64,000 nt of DNA from Chelativorans multitrophicus (lineage in GTDB: Bacteria; Pseudomonadota; Alphaproteobacteria; Rhizobiales; Rhizobiaceae): the NCBI RefSeq assembly GCF_011317445.1, contig NZ_JAAAPL010000001.1, positions 1,488,001 to 1,552,000 of the forward strand. Direction: 5' to 3'. Of the stretch, positions 18,563 through 28,200 are shown one piece after another. The notes beneath the pieces are model-generated. The model was not told the origin of the DNA and did not search any database. It worked only from the letters and a program-made list of their open reading frames with translations. Position 1 is the stretch's first letter. Each line of letters begins with the position of its first letter. Position numbers and translations under genes: made by a program.

Positions 18563-19624
18563 TCAATGCGAGGGTGGGAAAGACGGTGCCTCGTTGCCGC
18601 GCGCTTCCATGAAGAAGCCGAGTTTTTCTTGCGCGGCACGATCCGAGTAGTTGAAAAGGAAGGTGTCGGGCTCCGCCTCCAGCGTGAAAGAGGTCCAGGC
18701 GGGCACGACGAAGATATCCTTCTTCTTAAAGGCCATGCGCTTGCCCGCGACCTCTACGTGCCCGCGTCCCTCGGTGACAACGAAGACCGTGCTTTCGGTC
18801 GAACGGTAAGGGGTTGAGACGAAGCCCGCCGGCAGTTTGCGCAGGTAGGTCGCGAGTGTTGGCATCGCCCATCCGCCATCGACGGGATTGGTATAGCGCA
18901 GCCGCCAGCCATGGCAGGGGTCGGGCTTACCGGTTCTCGCGGCCTGTTCGACTGCCGCGCGACTCTTTTCGTAGGAATAGTTGAAAACTGGCGAAGAGAG
19001 CCGCTCCCATTTCTGATCCACGGGCATCAGCCCTGAACCGTAACGGGCGAGGCTGTCGCCCTCCTCCTTGACGATCTCCTGCGCCTCTGTCTCCATGTCC
19101 TCTTCGAAACCCGCATTGAACATCCGCACCATCGGGATATCGAGCCCGTCGAGCCAGATCATCGGTGCGTCAGAGGGATTGCCGTGATCGTGCCAGCGCC
19201 ACGGCGGAGTCACAATGAAGTCACCGAACTCCATCGTGGTTCTCTCACCGCCCACGGCGGTATAGGCGCCCGAGCCATCGAGGACAAAGCGCAGTGCGGC
19301 CTGGCTATGGCGGTGCGAAGGCGCGACCTCGCCCGGCAGGATGATCTGGAAACCCGCAAAGACAGAATCCGCTATCCGGCTCGTTCCTTTTAGTGCCGGG
19401 TTTTCGAGGATCAGCACCCGCCGCTCGGCCTCCTTGGCAGTCACCAGCCGGCCAGCTTCAAGGATGTGAGGTTTCAGGGCGTCGAAATCCCATAAATGCG
19501 CTTCAGCCTGAGGTTTGGGTTCTGTTGGAACCAGCCCGCGAAGCCGACCCCAGAGTGGCGCAAGCGCCTGTGCCTCAACAGCATCGATGTAACTCTGCGG
19601 CGTCTTCGAAAGTGCGTCGCTCAT
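18563..19624 (-). CDS. Gentisate 1,2-dioxygenase
   Basis: The 353-aa bicupin has the gentisate dioxygenase features PLWGRLRGLVPTEP, APSHRHSQAALRFVLDG (metal-binding His-x-His in the first cupin) and FIVTPPWRWHDHGN. It also has LDIPMVRMFNAGFEED and a second cupin near FVVTEGRGHVEVAG. It opens gentisate with Fe(II) and oxygen to maleylpyruvate. The ATG at 19624 has GGAGGAGA upstream and overlaps the hydroxylase stop by four bases. It is often called gtdA, nagI or xlnE; I leave the symbol open. Confidence 0.95.
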   Translation of the reverse strand: MSDALSKTPQSYIDAVEAQALAPLWGRLRGLVPTEPKPQAEAHLWDFDALKPHILEAGRLVTAKEAERRVLILENPALKGTSRIADSVFAGFQIILPGEVAPSHRHSQAALRFVLDGSGAYTAVGGERTTMEFGDFIVTPPWRWHDHGNPSDAPMIWLDGLDIPMVRMFNAGFEEDMETEAQEIVKEEGDSLARYGSGLMPVDQKWERLSSPVFNYSYEKSRAAVEQAARTGKPDPCHGWRLRYTNPVDGGWAMPTLATYLRKLPAGFVSTPYRSTESTVFVVTEGRGHVEVAGKRMAFKKKDIFVVPAWTSFTLEAEPDTFLFNYSDRAAQEKLGFFMEARGNEAPSFPPSH

Positions 19625-20862
19625 CGCGTCTCCTCCATCAATTCTTCTGTGCAAATTCCAGCATCTGGATCAGCTCCGTCTAACGAACCTCGCCAGCCCC
19701 AAAGCCACTCCATTTGCGAATAGTCCGCAGGATCGTGTGATTGCAGGATTGTGTCGCGCAGGCTGGCGGCCATGCCACCCAAGTGAATGAATTCCCCGAA
19801 TTTGCGTGCGGTCAGCTGGACTTGGGCCGTCCTGGTCTGCCGAAGGCGGGCGTAACGGGCCAACGCTTTGCCGGAAACTTCCACCCCCAGACAAGCACCG
19901 AGCGTCACGGCATCTTCCAGAGCCTGACATGCTCCCTGCGCGAGGTACTGGTACATCGGGTGGGCGGCATCGCCCATCAACGCCGCACTGTCGCGTACCC
20001 AGTTGCGAATTGGATCTCGATCCCTCAGAGGCCAGCGGAACTGCCTGTCGATCCGCGAAATTGATGCTCTGACGTATGGAACGGTCTTCGCGAAGGCCGC
20101 GTCAAGCTCATCCGGCGTAGCCCAGCTGGCGTCGTCAAGGTCCGGTCGGTACTGAGAACTGCGGAACACCGCGACCTGATTGTAGAGTTCACCACGTCGC
20201 ACAGGGTACTGCACCAGGTGGTTGCCATCCCCGGTGTAGAGCACAACCGTATCCTCGCCTGAATGCTCGGGCAGTTCAGCAAAAGGGACCGTTCCGCGAT
20301 AGGCAACATACCCTTCACAGCGCACGGAATCGGGGCCATGGATCTGGCGCCTGAGGACGGAATTGACGCCGTCCGCCGCTATTAAGACCCGACCGTGGAA
20401 TGAATTGCCGTTGGCGCAGGTCACGGTACTTCCGTCGGCTTCAATTCGCGCTTGGGTCACATGCTGTCCGGTTTCCAGCACGACATTCGGAAGAGCACGA
20501 ACGGCCGACAGCAAAGCGTCGAGCAGATCGGATCGATGCATAACCCGATAGCGATGTCCAAAACGTTTTGAGAGATTGCTACCCAGGTCTATACGCGACA
20601 GCGCCGTGCCGGAATTGATGTCATGCATGGCCATCTGCGCGGGGAAGACGGCCATTTCGTCAAGGGTGTCGAGAACCCCGAGAATGCGCAACGCCTCGGC
20701 GCCGTTGGGGGCAAGCTGTAGCCCCGCGCCAACTTCAGAGAACTTGCTGGCACGCTCAACAACGCGTACTTCGCGGCCTGACCGGGCGCATGCCAGTGCC
20801 GTAGCAAGGCCACCAATTCCGCCGCCCACGACTAGGATTTCGCTGTCTGATGTCGATGGCAA
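19621..20862 (-). CDS. FAD-dependent monooxygenase, probable 3-hydroxybenzoate 6-hydroxylase
   Basis: The 413-aa flavoprotein hydroxylase has the dinucleotide-binding start EILVVGGGIGGLATALACARSGREV, the DG region VLIAADGVNSVLRRQI and the FAD ribityl-binding GDAAHPMYQYLAQGACQALEDA. It resembles salicylate and 3-hydroxybenzoate 6-hydroxylases. Directly before a gentisate dioxygenase, para-hydroxylation of 3-hydroxybenzoate (or decarboxylation-free conversion of salicylate) to gentisate is the likely job. I chose TTG at 20862 because GAGGGAGGG precedes it with good spacing; a GTG at 20901 is the alternative. First gene of the minus operon. Confidence 0.88.
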   Translation of the reverse strand: MPSTSDSEILVVGGGIGGLATALACARSGREVRVVERASKFSEVGAGLQLAPNGAEALRILGVLDTLDEMAVFPAQMAMHDINSGTALSRIDLGSNLSKRFGHRYRVMHRSDLLDALLSAVRALPNVVLETGQHVTQARIEADGSTVTCANGNSFHGRVLIAADGVNSVLRRQIHGPDSVRCEGYVAYRGTVPFAELPEHSGEDTVVLYTGDGNHLVQYPVRRGELYNQVAVFRSSQYRPDLDDASWATPDELDAAFAKTVPYVRASISRIDRQFRWPLRDRDPIRNWVRDSAALMGDAAHPMYQYLAQGACQALEDAVTLGACLGVEVSGKALARYARLRQTRTAQVQLTARKFGEFIHLGGMAASLRDTILQSHDPADYSQMEWLWGWRGSLDGADPDAGICTEELMEETR

Positions 20863-20947
20863 GTTTGCCCTCCCTCGGCTTCCCTCTGGCGTAGAGGACA
20901 CACCATTGGAAAATCGGCGGGTGGAGTCTAGAAGTCGGTTTTCAGAC

Positions 20948-20962
20948 GTGCACTAAGTGCAC
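20948..20962. promoter_or_regulatory. Perfect 15-bp palindrome, probable IclR operator (site 1)
   Basis: GTGCACTAAGTGCAC lies between the divergent hydroxylase and iclR genes, 25 bases before the iclR ATG and about 85 before the hydroxylase start. An identical copy lies after iclR at 21809. IclR-family proteins bind palindromes of about this size as dimers. Confidence 0.8.
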
Positions 20963-20987
20963 ATCAGAAGGTGAATGGGATTGAAGC

Positions 20988-21806
20988 ATGGAGAGGTACA
21001 AACACGTCGAAGGACTATTGCGGGGATTGTCGCTGCTCAGGGCGATGAATGAGGAGGAAGGAGGCTTCGCCACCGTGACAACGCTGGCCGATCGAACCGG
21101 CCTGCATCGCACCACGGTTAAACGCCTTCTTGAGACCCTGCACTTCGCCGGATATGTCCAACCGGCTGAAGACCGGCGGGGATATACGCTTGCCTTGGCG
21201 GTACGGGAACTAAGCGAGGGCTTCACCGACGAAGCCTGGATCACTCAAATAGCGGGCCCTGCCCTGGGAGAACTGGTCGAGCGCGTGGTCTGGCCTTCCG
21301 ATTTCACGACGCCCCAAGCTGACCAGATGGTGATCCGGGAAACCACCCGTCGTTTTAGCCCCTTTTCGTTTCATCGTGCGATGGTGGGGCAGCGCCTCCC
21401 AATGCTGCAATCCTCAGCGGGGCGCGCCTTTCTGGGATTCTGCGCCGAGAACCAACGAGAGGCCTTGATTCGCCACCTGCAACGAGGCGTTACCGACAGG
21501 GCAACGCGACATGCCCTCCGTCAGGCAGTGGAACACGCTGCCCGCGAGACAGCTGCCGTCGGTTATGGATGGAACTATGGCGGGTGGAGCCGACAACAAC
21601 GCTTTGGGGGAATAGCGTTACCCGTGATCGTCGACGGACGGGTGCTCGCCTGCCTGAGCGTGGTCTTTCTTATCAAGAGCCTGTCTCTCAGGGAGGCGGA
21701 GAACCGGTTTCTCTCGCACCTTTCTCACGCGGTGGATCGCATCCGAAATGGTCTGATCGAGATGGGGGTAGACCGCGAATTCGTGCCAGGTCAATCCAAT
21801 CATTGA
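20988..21806 (+). CDS. IclR-family transcriptional regulator of the gentisate pathway
   Basis: The 272-aa protein has an N-terminal winged helix (FATVTTLADRTGLHRTTVKRLLETLHFAGYV, residues ~28-58) and an IclR effector domain with LPMLQSSAGRAFLGFCAENQRE and GGIALPVIVDGRVLACLSVVF. It resembles regulators of 3-hydroxy-aromatic degradation such as MhpR, which activate with the aromatic as inducer; activation here is inferred. It sits between the two operons it most likely controls, and identical palindromes lie on each side of the gene. Confidence 0.92.
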   Translation: MERYKHVEGLLRGLSLLRAMNEEEGGFATVTTLADRTGLHRTTVKRLLETLHFAGYVQPAEDRRGYTLALAVRELSEGFTDEAWITQIAGPALGELVERVVWPSDFTTPQADQMVIRETTRRFSPFSFHRAMVGQRLPMLQSSAGRAFLGFCAENQREALIRHLQRGVTDRATRHALRQAVEHAARETAAVGYGWNYGGWSRQQRFGGIALPVIVDGRVLACLSVVFLIKSLSLREAENRFLSHLSHAVDRIRNGLIEMGVDREFVPGQSNH

Positions 21807-21808
21807 AT

Positions 21809-21823
21809 GTGCACTAAGTGCAC
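21809..21823. promoter_or_regulatory. Perfect 15-bp palindrome, probable IclR operator (site 2)
   Basis: GTGCACTAAGTGCAC begins three bases after the iclR stop and ends about 79 bases before the TRAP operon start. The spacing and flanking bases mirror site 1 relative to the hydroxylase start. Confidence 0.8.
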
Positions 21824-21902
21824 GTTCTTGGTTTTGCTTCTGGCAGCGCGCGGTTCGAAACGTTAAATCCTTGCCAAATTGAACGGGCAAGGGAGGAGAG
21901 CC

Positions 21903-22904
21903 GTGCATCGTTACGTTTTGGGAATTTGTGGTGGCGTGGCCTTGTTTGCAGGTGTCACGGCCAGTGCAGCCGCCGAGAAAAGCCTACGGTTTGCCAGCAT
22001 CGCCGGACCGACGGCATACATCAACACAGGAATACTTGAACCGTGGTTTGAGGACATCGTGAAAGCGTGCAACGGAGAGATTTCGGTCGAGCTTCTCTCG
22101 GCCGGGTCCGCGGCGCGGCCTGAAGACGTCTTCGAATCAGTTCAGGACGGGCTGGTCGACTTTGCCTGGGGTGTCATGCCTTTCAGTCCGGGCCGGTTCC
22201 CAGAAGGCTCGGTGTTGGAATTGCCGCTTCTGGCCCGCACCACGGCTGAGGCGTCTCCTGCGATGTGGCATCTCTGGGAAGAAGGGATGCTGTCCGGGTT
22301 CGATGGCGTTCAGGTTCTGAGCGTCGCTTCGAGTGCAGTGTTCAGCTTCCATGCGGCCAGCGATCTATCTGACCTTGATGGCTTAAAGGGGATGAGGACC
22401 CGCGTATCTGGCGCGACGGCCTCGGACACGATGACAGCCTTGGGCGCGACACCCCTTGGCCTTCCGATCCCGGCAGTGGCCGAAAACCTTGCCAGAAAGA
22501 CGGTCGATGCGGTGGCCACCGATTGGTACGCTCTGGAGGGCTGGGGCATCATTGACCTTGTCAGCGCGCATATTGACATCCCGCTCGGCGCCGCGGGGAT
22601 CTACTTGATCATGAATTCGGATACGTGGGCGGGCCTATCGCCAGACTGCCAGAACGGGATCAATGACGTTTCCGGACTGGCTTTTGCCAAGCGGTGGGGG
22701 AATGGGTTGACCGCTCGAAGTGCTGAAACCCGCGCGAAACTCGAGGCGCGAGGCGATACCATCATCGTGCCCGATGACGCAGAAATCGGAAGGCTGCGCG
22801 AAATGCTTGCTTCCGTCGAAGCTAGCTGGATCGAAAGCACGCCGAACGGGCAGGCTGTCATCGACCGTTTCCGTGAACTTCTGGCTGGCGGAGCTCAGCC
22901 GTGA
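21903..22904 (+). CDS. TRAP transporter substrate-binding protein (DctP family)
   Basis: The 333-aa protein has a signal peptide (HRYVLGICGGVALFAGVTASAAA) and the DctP-type core: EPWFEDIVKACNGEISVELL, GLVDFAWGVMPFSPGRFPEGSVLELPLL, then GLKGMRTRV and VDAVATDW near the ligand-binding Arg region. It should capture an organic acid in the periplasm, probably 3-hydroxybenzoate or a related aromatic given the context. The GTG at 21903 has GGGAGGAGA upstream; the frame extends to a TTG at 21879. The stop overlaps the next start (GTGA). Confidence 0.92.
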   Translation: MHRYVLGICGGVALFAGVTASAAAEKSLRFASIAGPTAYINTGILEPWFEDIVKACNGEISVELLSAGSAARPEDVFESVQDGLVDFAWGVMPFSPGRFPEGSVLELPLLARTTAEASPAMWHLWEEGMLSGFDGVQVLSVASSAVFSFHAASDLSDLDGLKGMRTRVSGATASDTMTALGATPLGLPIPAVAENLARKTVDAVATDWYALEGWGIIDLVSAHIDIPLGAAGIYLIMNSDTWAGLSPDCQNGINDVSGLAFAKRWGNGLTARSAETRAKLEARGDTIIVPDDAEIGRLREMLASVEASWIESTPNGQAVIDRFRELLAGGAQP

Positions 22905-24796
22905 CGGACACCGCCAATCAGGCGTGTGGCGCCAACATAAACCTCTGGTCCCCGATTCGAGCAGTGGTTCTCGACCAGTTCGCGCTTTGGGCGGGTTTTC
23001 TTCTTCTCGGGCTGGCGGTTGTGGTCTGCGCGGATGTCGTGCTTCGCCTTGGCGCTGATCTGCCAATGGCGGGTCTATACGAGATTTCAGCTCTTGTTGC
23101 TGCGATGGCAATGGCGGCTTCCTTCGTTCGCCCGACACTTCTATCCGATCACATTGGAATGGACCTCCTGGCGGAACGCGGGGATTTTCTCTCGCGGCTG
23201 ATCCCCGCAGCCGTGACCTCCATCTTCATCGGGCTCGCCACGTGGGCGTTGTTCCGCATGGCAATGCATGCCTTTGCCAGCGCGGAGACGACGCTGGTGG
23301 TCCGGTGGCCCACATGGCCATTCTGGTTTGCCGCGCTTTTCCTACTTTTCCCGGCTCTTCTCACCATGGCCGTGAATTTCGGCGCCGTGCGGGAGAAACT
23401 GCCGGCATGGGATCGAGGCGCCTTGATCGTGCCATTCTTCCTCCTGCTTGCGATCGGGATTTTGGTGGCGATCTTTGTCTATCAGGACCAGCTTGGCCCG
23501 GTTGCCAAGGGCGGACTTCTTTTCGGGGCGGTCTATGCGCTTGCCATGGCGCAAGTCCCCATCGGGATTTCAATGGGCATCGTCGGCGTTACGGGTGTTT
23601 GGGCCCTGCTCAGCACGCGTGCAGCAGAACGGGTGTTGCAGAACGAAGTCCGCGACGTGTTGTCGAGCAATGAACTAATAGCGATCCCTCTGTTCCTAAT
23701 GATGGGCAGTTTCGCCATCCGGGCCGGGCTGGCGGCGCGGATCTTCACGGCAGCCCGTGCGATATTCGGTCCGGTGCGCGGCGGCCTGGCCATCGCGACA
23801 GTCGTCGGCTGCGGCGGGTTTGGGGCAGTCAGCGGGTCATCCGTGGCCACGACGGCGACACTCGGACGTGTGGCCTTCGACGAGATGAGGGTGAACGGTT
23901 ACCGCCAAAGCTTTGCTTGCGGTACGATTGCGGCAGGGGGAACTCTGGGCGCGCTGATCCCGCCTTCGGTCATTCTCATCATCTACTGCGTGGTGGCGGA
24001 GCAATCCATCGAGCGGGCCTTCGCGGCAGCGCTGTTTCCGGGATTACTGGCGATCTTGCTCTATGCCGCCACCATCGCCGTCATGGTGCGGCTGCGCCCG
24101 GACGTAGCGCCACAGATGGCACAGAAACCGCTGCGCGAGATCCTGCGCGATGTTCTTGGGGCCTGGCCACCCGCGCTGCTCTTCATCATTGTCCTGGCCG
24201 GTCTTTACGGAGGCCTTTTCACTTCGAGCGAAGCGGCAGCCGTGGGGTGCATCCTTGCGCTCATATTCTGGGTTGTCGGCGGGTCGTTTACATTCGGTGC
24301 TCTCAGCGCCTCGCTTTTGGATGCCATGACCTCCAGTGCCAAGCTCTACATGGTTATACTTGGCGCCAGCCTGTTCGCGGCTCTTCTAAACCTAACCGGG
24401 CTTGCCCGCGTCGTCCTCACATGGGCAGATCCCGCGACCACCCCGCAGATCGTGGTGCTGCTGGCCTTCGTCGCGGTTTACCTCATTCTTGGGGCGATCT
24501 TTGATTCCGTTGCAGCCCTTCTAGTTACCGCGCCAATCGTCATTCCCGTAATCGAGGGGTACGGCCTCGACCTCGTCTGGTGGGGCATCGTGACGCTCAG
24601 CATGATCGAGACGGGAATGATCACGCCACCGATCGGGATGAATGTTTTCGTTCTGCGGGGGGTGCTTGGCGGCGAGATCCGGCTGCAGGACATCTATCGC
24701 GGGATCTGGCCTTTCGTCTGCGCGGATCTGGTGCGGCTGGCACTGCTGCTCGCCATACCTTCCATCGCCCTTTGGTTGCCGAGCGCGATAGGCTAG
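22901..24796 (+). CDS. TRAP transporter fused permease (DctQ-DctM)
   Basis: The 631-aa membrane protein combines both TRAP membrane subunits. Residues ~1-170 form a DctQ-like four-helix unit (DQFALWAGFLLLGLAVVV, PMAGLYEISALVAAMAMA). From ~180 on, DctM follows with LLFGAVYALAMAQVPIGISMG, SNELIAIPLFLMMGSFAIRAGLAARIF and TIAAGGTLGALIPPSVILIIYCVVAEQS. The C-terminal block MIETGMITPPIGMNVFVLRG is characteristic. It couples Na+ flow to solute uptake with the binding protein encoded just upstream. Fused QM forms are known in the family. Confidence 0.93.
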   Translation: MTDTANQACGANINLWSPIRAVVLDQFALWAGFLLLGLAVVVCADVVLRLGADLPMAGLYEISALVAAMAMAASFVRPTLLSDHIGMDLLAERGDFLSRLIPAAVTSIFIGLATWALFRMAMHAFASAETTLVVRWPTWPFWFAALFLLFPALLTMAVNFGAVREKLPAWDRGALIVPFFLLLAIGILVAIFVYQDQLGPVAKGGLLFGAVYALAMAQVPIGISMGIVGVTGVWALLSTRAAERVLQNEVRDVLSSNELIAIPLFLMMGSFAIRAGLAARIFTAARAIFGPVRGGLAIATVVGCGGFGAVSGSSVATTATLGRVAFDEMRVNGYRQSFACGTIAAGGTLGALIPPSVILIIYCVVAEQSIERAFAAALFPGLLAILLYAATIAVMVRLRPDVAPQMAQKPLREILRDVLGAWPPALLFIIVLAGLYGGLFTSSEAAAVGCILALIFWVVGGSFTFGALSASLLDAMTSSAKLYMVILGASLFAALLNLTGLARVVLTWADPATTPQIVVLLAFVAVYLILGAIFDSVAALLVTAPIVIPVIEGYGLDLVWWGIVTLSMIETGMITPPIGMNVFVLRGVLGGEIRLQDIYRGIWPFVCADLVRLALLLAIPSIALWLPSAIG

Positions 24797-25225
24797 GCCG
24801 TTTGGAGGTCAGTGATGTCCATGGAGCCTTCCGTTAAAAATGGCAGGCTTCGGCAGACGTCGCGCCAGGAGTAATTGGCGAGCTTCGTTTCGCGCAACCG
24901 TCCCCGGCCGCTTCTGTATTATATATGACTGAGGCCGCAATAGACTGCAGGATCGAAGATTTAAGTCCGCTGACGGTTCGTTTTATCAAGCGATAACAGG
25001 AACTTAGAAAGCTACTACTACAATTGGCCGGAACGGCACAACGCGCATTTTCCTGATAATAAAGCAGCATTCTGAAATACCGCATTCCCGGATTGTGCTC
25101 ACCTACAACAAAACTGATTACCCGGTTTGGGTCGTGGCTCGCTTCAAACCGTGGTGGTAGCGCAGCCGGCATGGCGAAAACCGGCTGCGATTGGCCGGGG
25201 GGCTATTCATGCGGTGCTACTGTCG
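24797..25225. other. Intergenic region upstream of the first giant surface-protein gene
   Basis: These 429 bases contain no supported gene. They include an AT-rich TATTATATAT at about 24915 and, at 25052-25080, a block reading CCTGATAATAAAGCAGCATT and so on. That block recurs upstream of the paralogous gene at 31314-31337. Promoter and leader functions are likely. No clear Shine-Dalgarno precedes the annotated ATG, only a G-rich GGCCGGGGGGC about 30 bases upstream. Confidence 0.5.
25052..25080 (+). promoter_or_regulatory. Conserved upstream block, copy 1
   Basis: The core CTGATAATAAAGCAGCATTC aligns with CTGATAAGCAGCATTC upstream of the second paralog, with a four-base difference in length. 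Flanking CCGGAA upstream and TCCCG downstream also recur. It lies about 145 bases before the start codon. Confidence 0.5.
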
Positions 25226-28200
25226 ATGAACTTTGCAACGCGTCATCTCGGCGGGGGATTGGCGGGAGCATTCGCCATTTTAGCTATGTCCGGGTGGGGT
25301 TCCGAGGCGCAGGCGCAGGCCCAGCCCACCTTCGCATGCGACTCGAGCATATATCTTACGATGGGCGCCAACCCGACGCAGCTTGTCAGGGTCGACACGA
25401 GCACCAATCCGTTCGATTTCTCCGATACCGTAGGCCCGGGCGATTCCCCCGGCTACAACGGGGCCGGCTTCGACCCGTTCAGCGGATACATCTATGCCAC
25501 CCGCTGGGACGGCACCACGCACCGCCTCCTGCGAATCGGCAGCGACGGCTCCGTGCGGGACATGGGGCGCGTCGTCGGCGGCGGGATAAATACGACCGAT
25601 TTCCAAGCTAGCTTCGCGACCGGCGTGGTCGGCGCAGACGGCTTTCTCTACGTCAAGCACAATGGCGGCGCTGGCTCGGACACGATGTTCAGGATCGACC
25701 TTGGCGGCGACACCGTGGGAGACCGCAGCGCCACCGCCATTCCGCTCACCCTTAACGGCGTTTCAACCGCCATCGCTTCTGCAGACTCGGCCTGGCACAA
25801 TGGCCTGATCTACGCCCATGATCACGTCAACGATCGTCTCTATACGGTCGACCCCAGCAGCGGCGCGATAACTCTCCTGCCGCAGATCTCGGGCACCGGC
25901 GGCGCCTTCGGCTCGATGATCAGCGCCACCAACGGTGTTTTCGGCCGCGACAATAACGGCGGATTTTACCGGTTCGACACCACGACGGGGCGAGCGGTGC
26001 TGATCTCCAGCTCGCCGACGGGCGGTGGCGACGGCGCCAAGTGCCCTACGACGGCCGTCACTCTGCCCGCCGACACGCAGATCACCAAGACGGACTCCGC
26101 CCAAGAATATCTGGCGGGCCAGCAAGTGCAGTACATGATCGTTGTTTCCAACAAGGGTCCTTTCGGTGTTCAGAACGCACTGGTCAACGACCCGCTGCCT
26201 AGCGGGATCAGCCAGGCGAGTTGGAGCTGCGGCTCGCCGACCGGCGGTGCCTCATGCAGCAGCACAGCCACTCAATCCGGCGCCATCGTGGACTTCCCGG
26301 TAAACCTGCCGGCCAACTCGTCAGTCACCATTACGTTTACGATCGATGTGCCGGCGGATTACACAGGCGATCTCGTCAACACGACGACAGTGGTAAATCC
26401 GGGCCCGGATGTGCCGGACCCCGACCCGGACAACAATTCGGCCACCGATACCGACACCTCTACAAGGCTGACGCTGCAGAAAACGGTAATTAACGATGAC
26501 GGCGGCACGGCAACGGAGGCGAACTTCACCCTTTCAGCCAGCGGCCCGACACCAATCTCAGGCACATCCGGCGATCCGGCGGTGACGAATGCGACTATCC
26601 TGGCGGGCGACTACACCCTGTCGGAGAGCGCGCCTTCCGGCTATCAGGCGGTGGGGCCCTATAGCTGCTCCGTGAATGGTGCCGCCGCAGTGGATGGGAA
26701 CACACTGAGCCTGGCGGTGGGCGACGTCGCCGTCTGCACGATCACCAATGACGACCAGCCGGCCACGCTGACGTTGCAGAAAACAGTAGTAAACGACAAT
26801 GGCGGCACGGCAGCGGTTGCGGACTTCACGCTTTCGGCCAGTGGCCCGACTCCGATCTCCGGCACCTCCGGCGATGCGGCGGTGACGAATGCACTGGTGG
26901 ATGCGGGCAGCTACACGCTGTCGGAGTCCGGGCCCGCCGGCTATGCGGCCTCGCTTTACAGTTGCTCGATCGATGGCGGGGCGGCCGTTGATGGCAACAA
27001 CCTGACCCTGGGAAGCGGGCAGAACGCGGTTTGCACGATCACCAATAATGACGAGCAGGCGACTCTGACGCTGCAGAAAGCCGTGGTGAATGATGATGGC
27101 GGCACGGCCGTGGTGGCGGACTTCATGCTTTCGGCGAGCGGCCCGACACCGATCTCCGGCACGTCCGGTGATCCGGCTGTGACAAATGCGCCGGTGGACG
27201 CCGGCGCCTACACGCTGTCGGAAACCGGTCCAGCCGGTTATGCGGCACTCTACAGTTGCTCGATTGATGGCGGCGCGGCCGTTGATGGCATCAATCTGAC
27301 ATTGGACAGCGGTCAGAGCGCCGTCTGCACCATCACCAATGACGACCAACCGGCCACGCTGACATTGCAGAAAACAGTCGTGAACGACAATGGCGGCACG
27401 GCAGCGGTTGCTGACTTCACGCTTTTGGCCAGTGGCCCCACTCCGATCTCCGGCACGTCCGGCGATGCGGCGGTGACGAACGCACCGGTGGATGCGGGCA
27501 GCTATACGCTGTCGGAGACCGGGCCGACCGGCTATGCGGACTCGCTTTACAGTTGCTCGGTCGATGGCGGGGCGGCCGTTGATGGCAACAACCTGACCCT
27601 GGGCAGCGGGCAGAGCGCGGTTTGCACGATCACCAATGATGACGAGCAGGCGACGCTGACGCTGCAGAAAACGGTGGTCAACGACAACGGTGGCACGGCG
27701 ACGGTTGCGGACTTCACGCTTTCGGCGAGCGGCCCGACACCGATCTCCGGCACGTCCGGTGATCCGGCGGTGACGAATGCGCCAGTGGACGCCGGCGCCT
27801 ACACGTTGTCGGAAACCGGCCCAGCCGGCTATGGGGCACTCTACAGTTGCTCGGTCGACGGCGGCGCGGCCGTTGATGGCGCCAATCTGATATTGGACAG
27901 CGGTCAGAACGCCGTCTGCACGATCACCAACGACGATGAGCAGGCGATCCTGACGCTGGAGAAAGTCGTCGTAAACGACAATGGCGGAACGGCGGCGGCT
28001 GCGGATTTCACGCTTCTGGCCGATGGCCCCACTCCGATCTCCGGCACGTCCGGCGATGCGGCGGTGACGAACGCGCCTGTGGATGCGGGCAGCTACACGC
28101 TTTCGGAGACCGGGCCGGCGGGCTATGCGGCCTCGCTCTACAGCTGCTCGATTGATGGCGGCGCGGCTGTTGATGGTAACGATCTGACGCTTGGTAGCGG

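Noticed and set aside
24797-25225. Insertion-sequence remnant in the AT-rich gap
   Set aside because: No terminal inverted repeats, target duplication or transposase fragment could be seen.
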